Assembly: GCA_032988165.1 (NCBI GenBank)
Contig: JANTQF010000088.1
Location: 1 to 64,000, forward strand
DNA length: 64,000 bases
Source: Emmonsiellopsis sp. PD_33
Taxonomy: Eukaryota > Ascomycota > Eurotiomycetes > Onygenales > Ajellomycetaceae
Reading direction: 5' to 3'
The notes beneath the pieces were generated by a model, which was not told the origin of the DNA, made no database searches, and worked only from the letters and a program-made list of their open reading frames with translations. Positions 33,667 to 45,094 of the stretch are shown here, piece by piece; the stretch's first letter is position 1; the number at the start of each line of letters is the position of its first letter. The position numbers and the translations under genes are program-made.

Positions 33667-35457
33667 ATGCTCAAGCTTCATAGCAGCTCGCTGCTGAAAT
33701 CGCATGGCATTTGTTTTGCGGGTCTTCTAAAAAACAACGATGTCAGTGGTGCAAGGTATGCCTCGCTGAACTCAGCTATCAATCAGGGAATCTATGGTGC
33801 CCGTTCCGCCGACAATCGCCGTACCCGTCCCTCATACGATCGCACAAAATTCAAGAAATCCCAGAGGAATGACGATAGAGATGATCGGCCGCGCTTTAGT
33901 GCGCACAAAGACCGTCGTGACAAGGACGGACCAGCCTTCTTTGCTCGTGGTGGACGTTCCTCAAACTGGTCGCGGGACTCTGAGTTTCCTAGGAAAGAAT
34001 CGTCGAATAGACCCCCCATGCGAAGGGACGAACAGCCCTCCCGCGATGATAGTACTGGATATTCCGATCGTCGCGACCATCGTGCGGAGCAGTCCAAGCG
34101 CCTTGCCAGGCACCGTGAGAGGCAGGCCTACTTAGACCATTTGTACATGGAAAAGCGAAAGGGCAAATGGGTATCCCAGGATAACCCATTTGGGAGGTCC
34201 CGCAAAGAACGGCACTCTACGCGCGAGCCCTGGGAATCCAAGTCTTCACAGGAGAAATATGAGGAGATCGAGAGGCAATACGAAAGCCAACAGGTTGCTC
34301 GCCACGTCGCCGTCGTGGCCCCGAGCACCATTCCATATACCACAGCCGCTTCCGAGTTCATTTACGGGACATCCGCCGTAATGGCTGCCCTTCGATGCGG
34401 CCGCCGGAAATTGTACAAGCTCTATATCTACGAAGGCGGAGATAAGGTTTCTGCGAGGCTGGGAAGAAAATCATCAAAACAGCCAATGCTTGATTCAATC
34501 TCAAAATTCGGTTTGACATCCGGTGTCCACGTCAAACATGTCAGCGGCAACTGGGACAGCCTACTTGCCAGAATGAGTGAAGGCAGACCTCATAATGGGT
34601 GCATCCTTGAGGCATCCCCGCTCCCCAAAGTGCCCGTCGACGCCCTCCTTCCAGTATCTTCACCCCAAGACACCCACTTCACCGCAAGCGTCTGCAAGCA
34701 ATCAGCCGAGGAAGCCGAAGTTAATGGAATCGACGGCCGTATTGCCCGCGCAAACCAGAACTCCGACGACTTAGAAACCCCCACCACTAAATCCACGCGC
34801 TACCCCTTCACTCTACTCCTGGATGGCATCGTCGACCCAGGCAATGTCGGTGCCATCATCCGCAGCGCGTACTACTTCGGCGTGGACTCCATCATTCTCT
34901 CCACCCGCAATAGCGCTCCCATCTCCCCAATAACCATCAAAGCCTCCGCCGGCGCCGCCGAAAAAATGCCTCTAATGGTAACCACCAACCCAGCCGTCTT
35001 TGTCGAAAACTCGCGTGCGAACGGCTGGAAATTCTTTGCCGCGGAAGCACCCGCCGCTGCCGCCGAGACCCAGGAGAACCTGGGCATGCCAGCTGAGAAT
35101 CAGCATGTGCTTCACCAGTCGGATCTAAAGGCTAAGCTGACGGAGGCTCCCTGCGTGCTGATGTTGGGCAGCGAAGAACAGGGTTTGTCGAAACGCATGA
35201 TGAAACAGGCTGATGGCTCCGTGGTGATTCCAGGGGCTTTCACGGGCGCCGGCAAGGAGGATGTGGCCGGTGTGGATAGCTTGAATGTTAGCGTTGCGTC
35301 TGCTCTACTTTGCCAGGCGTTTTTGGGAGATCCCGCCTGTCCTAGTTCTGCGAATGATTTGGCGAATAATATGATGTCGACGATCGATATGATTCGAGAG
35401 GAGGCGAAGGAGAATCCGAGTAAGAGGTTTATGTTTGAAGATGAAGATGAAGAATGA
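33667..35457 (+). CDS. MRM1: Mitochondrial rRNA 2'-O-ribose methyltransferase MRM1 (SpoU family)
   Basis: Mrm1 methylates a guanosine ribose in the peptidyl-transferase loop of the mitochondrial large rRNA. One uninterrupted exon encodes 596 residues. The N-terminus (LKLHSSSLLKSHGICFAGLL) suits mitochondrial targeting, and a long arginine/aspartate-rich disordered region follows to about residue 230. The substrate-binding domain starts at FIYGTSAVMAALRCGRRKLY. The SpoU methyltransferase domain begins near 380 with the three motifs: 1 DPGNVGAIIRSAYYFG, 2 LMLGSEEQGLS, 3 DSLNVSVASALL. These form the knotted AdoMet-binding site. The C-terminus is acidic. The protein is longer than yeast Mrm1 because of the disordered insert, common in filamentous fungi. 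Confidence 0.92.
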   Translation: MLKLHSSSLLKSHGICFAGLLKNNDVSGARYASLNSAINQGIYGARSADNRRTRPSYDRTKFKKSQRNDDRDDRPRFSAHKDRRDKDGPAFFARGGRSSNWSRDSEFPRKESSNRPPMRRDEQPSRDDSTGYSDRRDHRAEQSKRLARHRERQAYLDHLYMEKRKGKWVSQDNPFGRSRKERHSTREPWESKSSQEKYEEIERQYESQQVARHVAVVAPSTIPYTTAASEFIYGTSAVMAALRCGRRKLYKLYIYEGGDKVSARLGRKSSKQPMLDSISKFGLTSGVHVKHVSGNWDSLLARMSEGRPHNGCILEASPLPKVPVDALLPVSSPQDTHFTASVCKQSAEEAEVNGIDGRIARANQNSDDLETPTTKSTRYPFTLLLDGIVDPGNVGAIIRSAYYFGVDSIILSTRNSAPISPITIKASAGAAEKMPLMVTTNPAVFVENSRANGWKFFAAEAPAAAAETQENLGMPAENQHVLHQSDLKAKLTEAPCVLMLGSEEQGLSKRMMKQADGSVVIPGAFTGAGKEDVAGVDSLNVSVASALLCQAFLGDPACPSSANDLANNMMSTIDMIREEAKENPSKRFMFEDEDEE

Positions 35458-36079
35458 ATGAGGCTTGGAGGAGATGTTTGTTTGCTGGCTTCATTCGTGC
35501 CCTTGTACCATATTTATTATCGGTTTTTTTTTACTTGCGTCGCCCCATTTTGGTTCGTCTTTTTATGTTCCGCGTCGGTTTTGGTGTAGGATATACGGAT
35601 AATCTTTGGGTTGTGTTGGTTTTCTGTTCGTATGGTGTTTGAATGGATGTTACCCAATTGCATGTACATGTACTATATAGAGATTTGCTGGGATATTAGG
35701 GACTACGGATACCAAGTTTCTTTTCGCCAATACTATAATAGATTTGAAATACTTTTCTCGCTCCTGATAGAACTTGCCTGATAAGGGTGGTTTGTAGATC
35801 TATTTTTGAAACGGGCCAGCGAGCAGCAGACCAGTTGGCAAAAGTAAAGATGAAAAACTTTGAAGGAAATTGCACACACACACATACATACACAGAAATA
35901 ATACCTACAGAACCACTTCTTTATTTAATAAAACGCCATGTTTCCCAGCTTTCAATTCAATACGAACCCGATCCTAACCCGCCCTAAAAGCAACAAGATA
36001 AAAAAACCACACAATAATAAGGGACTAGAATGATAGAAAAACATATGGGGAAAGATTAAAAAAAAAGGTAAGGCTCTAT
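35458..36079. other. Intergenic region between convergent genes
   Basis: This is the 3' region between MRM1 and the ISWI gene. It is AT-rich, with a CACACACACATACATACACA stretch near 35873-35892 and an A-run at 36058-36066. No gene is seen. Confidence 0.5.
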
Positions 36080-39000
36080 CTATCTCTTCTTGCTCTTGGA
36101 TTTACTACCCGGGCCCGTCGACGAGACACTACCAGCTCGCGATGTAGCCGCTGAAGTAGCCCGGCTACCGCTGCCTGATTGGACGGCCTTCAGTTGTTTA
36201 TTCTGTGATGTCGAAGTTTTGTTAGTAACCGTACAGAAAACGGGGGGGTTCAGTTGCTAAGATAATGTAAAACTCACCACAGCACCATTCTTCGTCTTCT
36301 TCTTTGCCGGCGCCTCCACCTCATCTATCTCGTCAACGTCATCGCGATCCCGACCTCGTCCCTTGCCACTATCGCCGTTGGGGGTCTTGTTCTCGGGCTC
36401 AAACTCCTTGGCGATAGTGTTTAAGAGGGTCGTGCAGCGACGACCAATCTCAACGGGCGTCCGACTGAGGAAGAACCAATCGAAGCGGAAGAGTGGGCTT
36501 TCCCTAATTTCTTCACGGATCTTCTCATATAGGCCTTCGCCATCGACGCCATGGCGGTCAAGCATGACGAGGAGGAACCTGTCTTCTTCCTCTGTGTATA
36601 CCTTCTTGTTCGTAGTTGAGACGGTATAATTGACCTTTAGTTGCTGGAGGGGGACACGGTACATCTCCATCTTCTTGCGAAGCATCTTTCGTTGGTGGTT
36701 CATTTTGCGCATCTTCTCTTCGCCCAGTTCGATGACACGGATGTGCTTTGGGTAGTCTGAGATCTCGGTATATCGCTTCCAGAAGACCTTGGCGTATTCT
36801 TTGATCTCATCGGGCTGTTTGCTGTCTACCTCGGTCGCGATTTCGACGTAATTTGTGCGACCAAATTTCGCTGAGCCGTTGATAAACTGCTGGAAGTCTC
36901 TCCGGTTCCAATTGCCGAAGCCATCCTCAGACATCTTAGCCTTCTCCTCTTGTTCTTCTGGAGTGAGAGGAACCGCGTTGTCGATCTCCTGTTGTTCCAA
37001 TTCCCGCTCAGCCTCTCTATCACTGAGCTCCTCCTCTGGGCCATCGGGAAGCGGGACCTTGTACCCTATCTCCTTGTGGAAATAAGCAGTCTCTTTGTCT
37101 TGTAGCTCCTGAAGCTTAGGAGGGAAGAATTGCCAGTCGTGAACGCCGATCTGCTTCGGTGCGCGGGGAACTTTGGGCTTTGTATCAGCTGTGCGGCCTC
37201 CAGTGGCTAATGCCTGGCGGTAATATTGGTCCATCGAGTAAGACTGCTCTTTACGTTCACGTTTGGCGGGGTTGATCCAGTTGATTCCGATATCTTTCTT
37301 TCGGTTAGTGAAGTCCTCCCCGTTCCACTCATAAGCATTATCGGAGGTGAACTTTTGAAGGTCGTCGATTCCTAATTTTTCATATTTTTTGTTTAGTTCT
37401 GCTGTGCGCTCTTCGCCCTTCTTCAAGATAGCGTCGATGTCATCTTCCGAAATATCGTTACCCTTCGCCAGTGTACCAGTGGCGCCCTTGGTGCTAAACA
37501 CATTGGCCGCGCCGTGCTGGATCATACTCAAGAGTTCGTCCTTGGAGGCAGCATTCTTCGCTTGCTGCTGGGCACGACCCTGCTGAATAACCAATTGATC
37601 TAGTCGTAATTTCTGCGCAGCACGCTCTAAAACCTTTTCTTCGATGGCATTTTCTGTAACGAAACGGAACACAACAACTTGCTTTGTTTGACCAATACGG
37701 TGAGCACGATCCATAGCCTGCAAATCAGCCTGCGGGTTCCAGTCGCTATCATAAAGGATGACAATATCGGCGCTAGTCAAATTGATACCCAGACCACCGG
37801 CTCTTGTGGTCAGAAGGAAGACGAACTTTTCAGATCCTGGTCGGTTGTACTCATCAATAGCGGCAATACGATCCTCGTGGGCAGTTGACCCGTCAATTCG
37901 GCAATATTGATGTTCCCGGAACACACAGTAGTCCTCTAGAATGTCAAGAACTCGACTCATTTGGGAGAAAATTAGGACACGGCTTCCCTGGGCTTTCATG
38001 CGCTTTAATATTTTGTCCAGAATCACCATTTTGCCGGCATTGTCAATAAGATGCTCATCGGTGGTATAGGGAGGACCAGGCTCAGCTCCTTCGAAAAGGT
38101 ATGGATGGTTGCAGCACTTCCTCAGCTGCATGACGATGTTAAGCAGACGGGTTTTCGATTCGCGTTTTCCTTGCGCACCGTTGACAGCGTCGATGTCCTT
38201 CTCCAAGATTTTCTGGTACCATTTCACTTGCATATCCGACATGCCAATGTACAAGTTCATTTCCTTCTTTGGCAGCAAACTCTTTTCAACGTCACTCTTC
38301 ACTCGACGGAGCAAGAAAGGTCGGAGAACTCGGTGAAGCTGTTGTACCACGGTGTCTTGATCCCCTTCTTGGCCAGAAAACCATTGATCGAATGCATCGG
38401 AATCTCCAAAAACATCAGGCAAAAGGAAATTGAGCAGAGCCCAAAGTTCATGGAGGTTATTCTGGAGAGGTGTACCAGTGATCAAGAGGCGATTCCGGGA
38501 GTTGAAAAGACGGATGATTTGCGCCAATGACGACTCTTCGTTCTTAATACGGTGGGCCTCGTCGATAATAATATACTCCCAAGCAAATTTCTTCAGATGC
38601 GACTTCTCACGCAGCACCATCTCGTAACTGGTAATGCAGACATCGAATTTCTCGTCCACGAGTTGTTCGCTAATGAGCTTTTGGCGTTCCTCCTTTGCGC
38701 CCTGCAAGACGAGCACGTTGACCTCCGGGGTCCATTTTGCGAATTCCCGTTTCCAATTGTCTAGGGTTGATTTCGGAACGCAGATGAGATGTGGGCCGGT
38801 GATGCCACATATGTGTCGTAGGTAACCTAGGAACGAAATTGTCTGCAGTGTTTTCCCCAGACCCATTTCGTCGGCCAAGATACCAGATATACCGTTCTCA
38901 TGCAGTGATACCAGCCAGTTCAAACCAGCAACTTGATAGTCTCGCATTTCGCCTCCCTTGATGAACGTTGGCGACTCTCGGAAAACAGTTTCTGCTTGGC

Positions 39001-39776
39001 CACCACGTTTCTCATCTTTGAGAAGTTCAGCATCTTCTTCCTGCTCCGTTCGTCGACGTCGTTCGCCGCTGGCACCGCCTTTGCGAGTTGACGCTTTCCT
39101 CGACACCGCATCCGCCTCGTTTTGGCGGTCGATCTCTGCCATAATCTCTTTTATGCGAGGGTTTGGGTTTGTGTCGATGAAATGGCGGAACAGGTCGGTT
39201 AGGCCGAGTAGGTAGCGGAATCGTCGAATCGAATCATCTTCCTACATTCCGGCAGAGGTTAGTAGAGGTTGGAAAAGAGTTCGGCTGCGGAGTTGGAGAC
39301 CAACCTTTGATTCATCAAGACGGCCATGTTTCCGGCCCAGCACGCTTTTGCGCAACTGGAAGGCTTCTGATCGCCGTTTCCGTCCATCTTGTAGGCCAAC
39401 ATCGCCGGCAACGCTACTTTCAGTCGTGTTTGGATTTGTATCGGAATCCTACAGAAATATTAGAACATTGCAAATTCACGTTAAATGATTTTGCCTTATA
39501 TCAAGGGAACGTCCGCGAAAACCATACCGTGTAGTCTGGTGTATCCTGATAGTCCTGAGAGATCAATGTTAGCAACAACTCCAACCACAATTTTAGAACA
39601 AAGCCGCATCGAGTTACAAGACAGCGGGGACAGGGGGAAAGACGTACTGTCATGTGCTGGTCGCCGTCGCGGGGCGCCACAGCGGAATTGGAGGGTAATC
39701 GGCTAACGTCCTCCATGGGAGTGTCTGCGTGGGAGGGGGACTCGGAGCCGGTCATATGGGAGAGAGACGGGGCCAT
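36080..39776 (-). CDS. ISWI: ISWI-type chromatin-remodelling ATPase
   Basis: ISWI ATPases space nucleosomes. Five exons (39776-39648, 39554-39528, 39448-39305, 39241-36278, 36202-36080) all join in phase 0 to 1,128 residues, matching yeast Isw1/Isw2. In order: a serine/aspartate-rich N-terminus; FRESPTFIKGGEMRDYQ; Walker A DEMGLGKT near 225; DEAHRIKNEES near 327; LITGTPLQNNLHELW; helicase-C with TTRAGGLGINLTSADIV and RAHRIGQ; then HAND-SANT-SLIDE, seen as KQIGVHDWQFFPPKLQEL, the SANT helix GFGNWNRRDFQQFINGSAKF, and the SLIDE region EEDRFLLVMLDRHGVDG...FRFDWFFLSRTP. The last exon gives a serine/lysine-rich tail. The 27-base second exon encodes only DYQDTPDYT. Isw1 versus Isw2 cannot be settled, as filamentous fungi often have one gene. 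Confidence 0.93.
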
Positions 39777-40407
39777 ATTTGCGGGAGCCGCGCTGCGGCG
39801 TTCGACACGGGAGATATAGTAGACGCGTTGAAAGAAAGCACCCAAGCCTAGTGCGCGCGGAGGGAGCAGCGGGCGGGAGCTAACGGGATGAAATACAGCG
39901 TGGACGGGGGCGCGCGTGGGCGAATATCGCAAGTCGGGGTGAAGAGGCGCGAGGAATGAAGTTGAAGATGGCAAAAGGAAGCCGAAGAGGGAATCGCGTG
40001 GACTTTTGCTGGGCGGAGCCGCAACACGCGCCGATTGGCCGGAGCCGCTGACTCAGCGCGCGGGTGGGAAAAACTTAGCGCCAGCCGCCGGGCCGGACTA
40101 ATTTGGCGCCGGGAGCACGTGACCGTTGACTCCGGGCCCCGACCCACCGCATCAAATTCATTATTTGTTGCTGGGAACAACCAGGACAAAACATCCAGAA
40201 ACATTTTTGCCGCCGCGGGTTTCAGCAGCATAGACACCCGGACTGCCCTCTGCTCTCTGTTTCTTGCTCCCCTCTACCTGCTCCGCCTGCTCCCTGCGTT
40301 GAGCCTCCGCTGCGATAGCCACCTGTCGGTCTGACGTATCCAATCTCACTAGCCTGCAGCGAGGGGTTGGCAGGTCGACCTGCTCCGCTCCCCATCCCCC
40401 AACAGCC
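39777..40407. promoter_or_regulatory. Divergent promoter region ISWI / DUF4588 gene
   Basis: This 631-bp interval lies between two opposite starts. It is GC- and CpG-rich at 39800-40140, then pyrimidine-rich at 40220-40400 just before the plus-strand gene. It is likely a bidirectional promoter, with no specific site assigned. Confidence 0.45.
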
Positions 40408-41238
40408 ATGGACTCGATGCGCTCCCTCAACACCTCTCTCCCGGCCTCCTCTCCCCATCCAAGCCGTACTCAACCTCCCGAGCAGCTCCTACAAGCTTTC
40501 AAAACCGCAGCCCTATCTGTCACCAACCTCTACAAGACCGCTGTCTCAGACCAAGCACACGCCCGCCATATCGGATATCAGGAAGCACTCGAGGACCTTC
40601 GAGCTTTCCTCGAGAAAGAGAAAATAGGCATCGATGATGGCGAGGGTTCGAAAGTGAGATCCTGGGTGACTGACCGGATCGATGGCACTGCCACCACCTC
40701 AATGGACAGCGACGATGAGCGGGAGAATTTTGACAAACGAGGTCGGAGCGTGTCTCCGGCCGCCGTACGAAAGGAGACTCCGGATGCGAATCCTGCAAAT
40801 CAGCCCTCCAGATCGACGTCTCCCCCACGTCGGGAACCTACTGCGCAGCAATCCTCAGGCGCAGCAGACTCTAGCGTTCCGACACGGCCAGCAACCTTCA
40901 CTTTCACTGCGGGGCCTCAGCTCCCTCAACAACACGATATCGACATGCAAACCGATAATGCGTCACTGACTACGATGCCGATGCAGAACGATTCCCACCT
41001 GTCACACACTTCCAATATTACTTCACCCTCCGTCCGACTCGAGGTTGTCCCCCGAGGGAACAGAACCCCTCATCGAATGAATAATAATAATCGACACAAC
41101 TCACGAACATCTGTTCGCGACACCACTTCTAGCACTGGATCAAAGAGGAAATTCCATTTCCCAGACTTTTTTGACATTTCGAGTTTTGGGAATGGGCGAG
41201 ATGCGTTTGGAGGAGGGAAGCGGGGACGATTCCTATGA
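40408..41238 (+). CDS. DUF4588 / HAPSTR1-like protein
   Basis: Single exon, 276 residues. The N-terminal region (LLQAFKTAALSVTNLYKTAV, then YQEALEDLRAFLEKEK) forms two predicted helices and fits the DUF4588 domain, the family of human C16orf72/HAPSTR1, a stress-response partner of the HUWE1 ubiquitin ligase. The rest is disordered with SP-rich stretches and ends in a basic nuclear-signal-like segment (SKRKFHFPDF and GGGKRGRFL). Function in fungi is not established; a nuclear role is suggested by the basic tail. The assignment to DUF4588 is from pattern memory and could be checked with a profile search. It is divergent from the ISWI gene. Confidence 0.7.
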   Translation: MDSMRSLNTSLPASSPHPSRTQPPEQLLQAFKTAALSVTNLYKTAVSDQAHARHIGYQEALEDLRAFLEKEKIGIDDGEGSKVRSWVTDRIDGTATTSMDSDDERENFDKRGRSVSPAAVRKETPDANPANQPSRSTSPPRREPTAQQSSGAADSSVPTRPATFTFTAGPQLPQQHDIDMQTDNASLTTMPMQNDSHLSHTSNITSPSVRLEVVPRGNRTPHRMNNNNRHNSRTSVRDTTSSTGSKRKFHFPDFFDISSFGNGRDAFGGGKRGRFL

Positions 41239-41556
41239 CGGAGCTACGTTGGATAACGGGTAACAGGATGATTACGATGGAGCATTGCATTGTGTTTATT
41301 CTTTTTGTTGTTATTCCTTTTCGGGAATCCCGGAGGAGATTCAGTACTAGAGGCATTTTATGGAGTCATTGCTTAGCATTTTCATATCTTACACATACAT
41401 AGACCCATCCAACCAAGATACCCACGATCAGATGATTCGATCTTCACATATACCTCACACACATGTGTAACTAATTCGGTGATAAAGGAGTATAATCCGA
41501 CACCTGCCATTAAAACGCCCTCTTTATCCAAATAATATCAAAACAAAAGTCCCCTT
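41239..41556. other. Short intergenic region
   Basis: About 318 bases separate the 3' ends of two convergent genes. The sequence is AT-rich, with nothing else to report. Confidence 0.5.
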
Positions 41557-41907
41557 TCAATGTAGCGCCCGCCAAACCCCCATCCCCACGAGCGTCGCCG
41601 AGATCGTCGCGATACCCAGCCGTCTGGAGCCCATTCTATATTTTGAGGTACTCTTCAGGATAGCCTTCTCCTGCTGTTTTAAGGTTCCCATGCCGGAAAC
41701 AAAGCTGTATACGCCGAGACCGATGAACGCCAAGCTTCCTATTTCCGAGGTATTAGGCCTGATGTTATTTCACGTCGTGCACGAAATTGGGAGCGCACCT
41801 GTGACCTTGCAGGCAAGGCAGTCCTCGTATTTATCCTGGTCAAGACTCTTCTTCATGTCTTTGGGACTGATTTCCCAGGCGTCGTCCTTTTTGCCCAAGC
41901 CGAACAT
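41557..41907 (-). CDS. Small membrane protein, DUF4536 / DMAC1-like
   Basis: Two exons (41907-41799 and 41738-41557; 60-bp intron) encode 96 residues, found only by splicing because neither exon is long. It opens MFGLGKKDDAWEISPKD, carries a CLAC cysteine pair near residue 33, then two hydrophobic segments (GSLAFIGLGVYSFVSG and LGIATISATLVGMGVW) separated by a basic loop. A CxxC followed by two membrane helices is the pattern of DUF4536, which includes mammalian DMAC1/TMEM261, an assembly factor for the distal membrane arm of respiratory complex I. Mitochondrial inner-membrane location is inferred from the family. Confidence 0.75.
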
Positions 41908-42228
41908 GGTTGGGATGCAATGCTAGTATGCGATGGGAGGTGTAGGTGGGCGCTCAGCGGGGGGATCGGGCGGGCGTTGGGGTCACAACATCACCCTGGT
42001 CATAGTGTTAGCAATCGGAATTAGGCCAGCAAGGGAACAAACATTCTATAGACACCACACACCTGAAGCGGTCGAGCTGTTTGGTCGTTATTTCTTCTGC
42101 GTGGAGGAAGTTGCCGGCGGAAAACCTTTGGCCGGCGAGCTAGCCAGCGCATTACGTAATCGCGACCCTCACCACCGCCGTCCCGCTGAGAGCTCCGTTG
42201 AGACGACGATGACATCGCACCCGCAACC
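41908..42228. other. Divergent promoter region (DUF4536 gene / AP-3 mu)
   Basis: About 321 bp separates the opposite starts. It contains a G-rich segment near 41935-41985. No gene is seen. Confidence 0.45.
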
Positions 42229-44092
42229 ATGAACAGCGCTATAGAGGCGCTTTATATATTTGATGAGCTGAAGTAGGTGGCCGCCCGACACTCTATGTGT
42301 TGACTTTATGACTGACGGGTTTTTAGCACCCCCATCCTCGAACACATCTACCGCGGCCGTCCCCCCGCCGCCTCCGCCCTGCTCCCTCTCTTCCTCGCCC
42401 ACCCCGCCCCGCGCCCGTCATTACTATACCTCCCTACCACCTCACCCCCTGTCTCCGTATTCTCAATAACACACTCAAACCTCCTATTCCTCGTCCCATC
42501 AAGTACGGAGAGCGAGCCACTTCTGGTCCTCGAATTCCTACACCGCGTTATCGATGTGTTAGAGGAGTTTGTTGGCGCCCCGCTGCTAGCGGGGAAGATA
42601 CAGAGCAATTATGATGTTGTTGCACAGTTGTTAAACGAGATGTGTGATGGGGGTATTGTTTGCAATACGGAGCCCAATGCGTTGCAGGAGACGGTGGAGA
42701 TTCCGGGGTGGATGGATAAGCTGCTTGGGAATGTTGGGTTGCCGGGGTTCGTCGAATATAGATCCCGTCTTGTTTAAGAATTTCTCAGTGGTGAGCCTGT
42801 GCTAATAGCTCTATGGAAACAGTGCCTCGCCCGCCCTCGGTCCCTCGAACTCATTGAAATCATCACTTGCCGCCGCAGCAAAATCAAATGGGACATCGGC
42901 CGCCCCTGCTATCCCCTGGCGGCGGCAGGGCGTCCGACACACATCTAACGAACTATACGTTGATATAATCGAATCAATATCCGTCACAATGGCACCATCA
43001 GGAAAGCCCATCTCAGCCCTCGCCTATGGAACAATCGTCTTCACCGCCAAAATCTCCGGTGTCCCAGATCTCCTCCTCACCCTTGGCGCCCCCGGCGGCG
43101 CAAAGAACATCCCACACAAACTCCAACTCCCTGTCTTCCACCCCTGCGTCCGCCTGGCCCGCTGGCGCGAGAAACCAGGCGAACTCAGCTTCGTCCCCCC
43201 AGATGGCCGCTTCGTCCTAGCCGGGTACGAAGTCGACCTGCTCCCCATTGAACCAGACGCAGACACACCGCCCAGCCACATGGAAAAGCTCTTCCTCCCC
43301 GCCACCGTTGACCTTCAGCGCTCTCTCGGCCCAACCGGCTCAGAGTTTGAAGTCCGCCTCACACTAAACACAAACTTCCCCGGCGTCCCCTCTTCCCGCG
43401 GTGGCCTCTCCGGCACCGGCGGCCGTGGATCAGGCACATCCACCCCATCCTTCCTCGGCGGAAACTCCAGCTCAACCTCCAATTCACCAACCCTAGAGGA
43501 GATAGTAGTCACGGTCCCCATCTCCCCCTCCGTCCGGAACATCACGGACCTCCGTCCCAGCCGCGGCGAGGCGCATTTCACGCCCGGTAGCGATAAGCTA
43601 GAATGGCGTGTCCCAACCAAAGATGCCGGCAGTGTATCCGGCACCGCCACGCTTCGATGTACCATCGTTGGCCCGCTGTCCTCTACTAACAGCGACGATG
43701 ACGATAGCACATCATCCGACACCGCATCCTCACACAAACCACATTACCGCACCAACCCGCTAATAGGATACTACGACGACACCCTCGCCGAAACCTCATC
43801 CTACCAAGAACCGCACCAACAAAAACACCAACGGCACGCGAAACCCCACGTCTCATCGAGTCTGGGCACCTCGTCGCCGAGCGAGCGGGCGAGAAAGTCG
43901 CAGATGGCATCGCTGATGCCGTCGTCTGTTTCTGCGTCGTTTACCGTGCGCGGGTGGTTGCCTAGCGGGATTCGGGTGGAGGGGTTGGTGGTTGATACGA
44001 GGAAGAGTCGCGGGCTGGGAGAGGGGGTGAAGCCGTATAAGGGGGTTAAGTATTTGTGTGTTAGTAGGGGTGGTGTGGAGAGGAGGTGTTGA
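42229..44092 (+). CDS. APM3: AP-3 adaptor complex subunit mu
   Basis: The AP-3 mu subunit selects cargo for Golgi-to-vacuole transport. Exons 42229-42272, 42327-42746 and 42823-44092 give 577 residues. The short first exon encodes MNSAIEALYIFDEL and the second the rest of the longin-like N-terminal domain (PLLVLEFLHRVIDVLEEFVG, a typical AP mu segment). The third carries the mu homology domain: WRRQGVRHTSNELYVDIIES, ISALAYGTIVFTAKISG, FHPCVRLARW, PPDGRFVLAGYEV and, at the end, VRGWLPSGIRVEGLVVDT. A disordered serine/histidine-rich insert lies near residues 445-510. The N-terminus is shorter than animal AP3M1 but aligns with its start. Introns are 54 and 76 bp. Confidence 0.9.
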
Positions 44093-45094
44093 TTGTGATT
44101 TTGTCTGTTGACTTTTGTGTGTTGTTATTTACGTGGATATGACATTGAGGAATGAAAGCAAACGGAACGAATGGGAATATTTATTCATCTATCAATTAAT
44201 GAGATATTTTTTTTCAAAAAAATATATATCTTAGTCAACAATCCTTTTCTATCATGGGGAGTGTTCTATATACCCGTGGACGTATATCTCTTTGTATTGC
44301 TCTGCCAACCTTTATATATCTGGACCAAACCCTATGCCATTAAGCAACCGGCCAACCATTTACTATTCTTACAGACCTACACCACCCCAAAGTAAAAAGA
44401 TACGAAAATATCTCTAACAAAATGAACAAGTCATGCTCGCGTTTCCCGTCTTTACTGTCCTTAATAACCAAACCGTCAGGGGATTCTTTCCGCTACCCAG
44501 CCCCCTTTTTTCTCCCGCGTAATGGCAGACCAGCTATTGCATACTGCACAACAACATCTCTTGTATATGCATTTCAAATAAAAAGAATCGCCTTTGCAAG
44601 TCCCCTTTCTCAACTTATTCATGACTGTCATTATGCCACGCGAGAGGGCTAAAAAAACAAGTAAAGAAAGTCGAGGAATGAAAGGTAAACTGAGGGGAAA
44701 AAAGTGAGTATGCCATGCCTACATAGATAAGCATAGATAGTTAAGGGAGATGGCCAAAAATTCAAAAACAGCCAGACATGATATTTTCAGAAGAATGGTT
44801 AGTTATTTCCCTCCCATCAGATTCAGATTCACCCTACCTTTTTACTAATTAGTTGATTGAATTTTCCAAGGTCATCGCATCACTCCCCACAAGGCTATGG
44901 GTACGGTACCGCTTGGACAGGCTTAATAAATAGGAAGATAGATAGTATTTTAATACACGCAGACATAATACCAATAAGGAAAAAAAAGAGAGAGAGAGAG
45001 ATCCCAAGTTTCAAGCCACACAAAAGAAAAGAAAAGAAAAAAAGAATTCATTAGATTTCCATATATAACAAAACAAAATGGATACCCAATCAAT
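44093..45094. other. Intergenic region between convergent genes
   Basis: AT-rich 3' region between AP-3 mu and the aldehyde dehydrogenase. It holds A-runs and a GA microsatellite near 44989-45001. No gene or RNA is supported. Confidence 0.5.
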
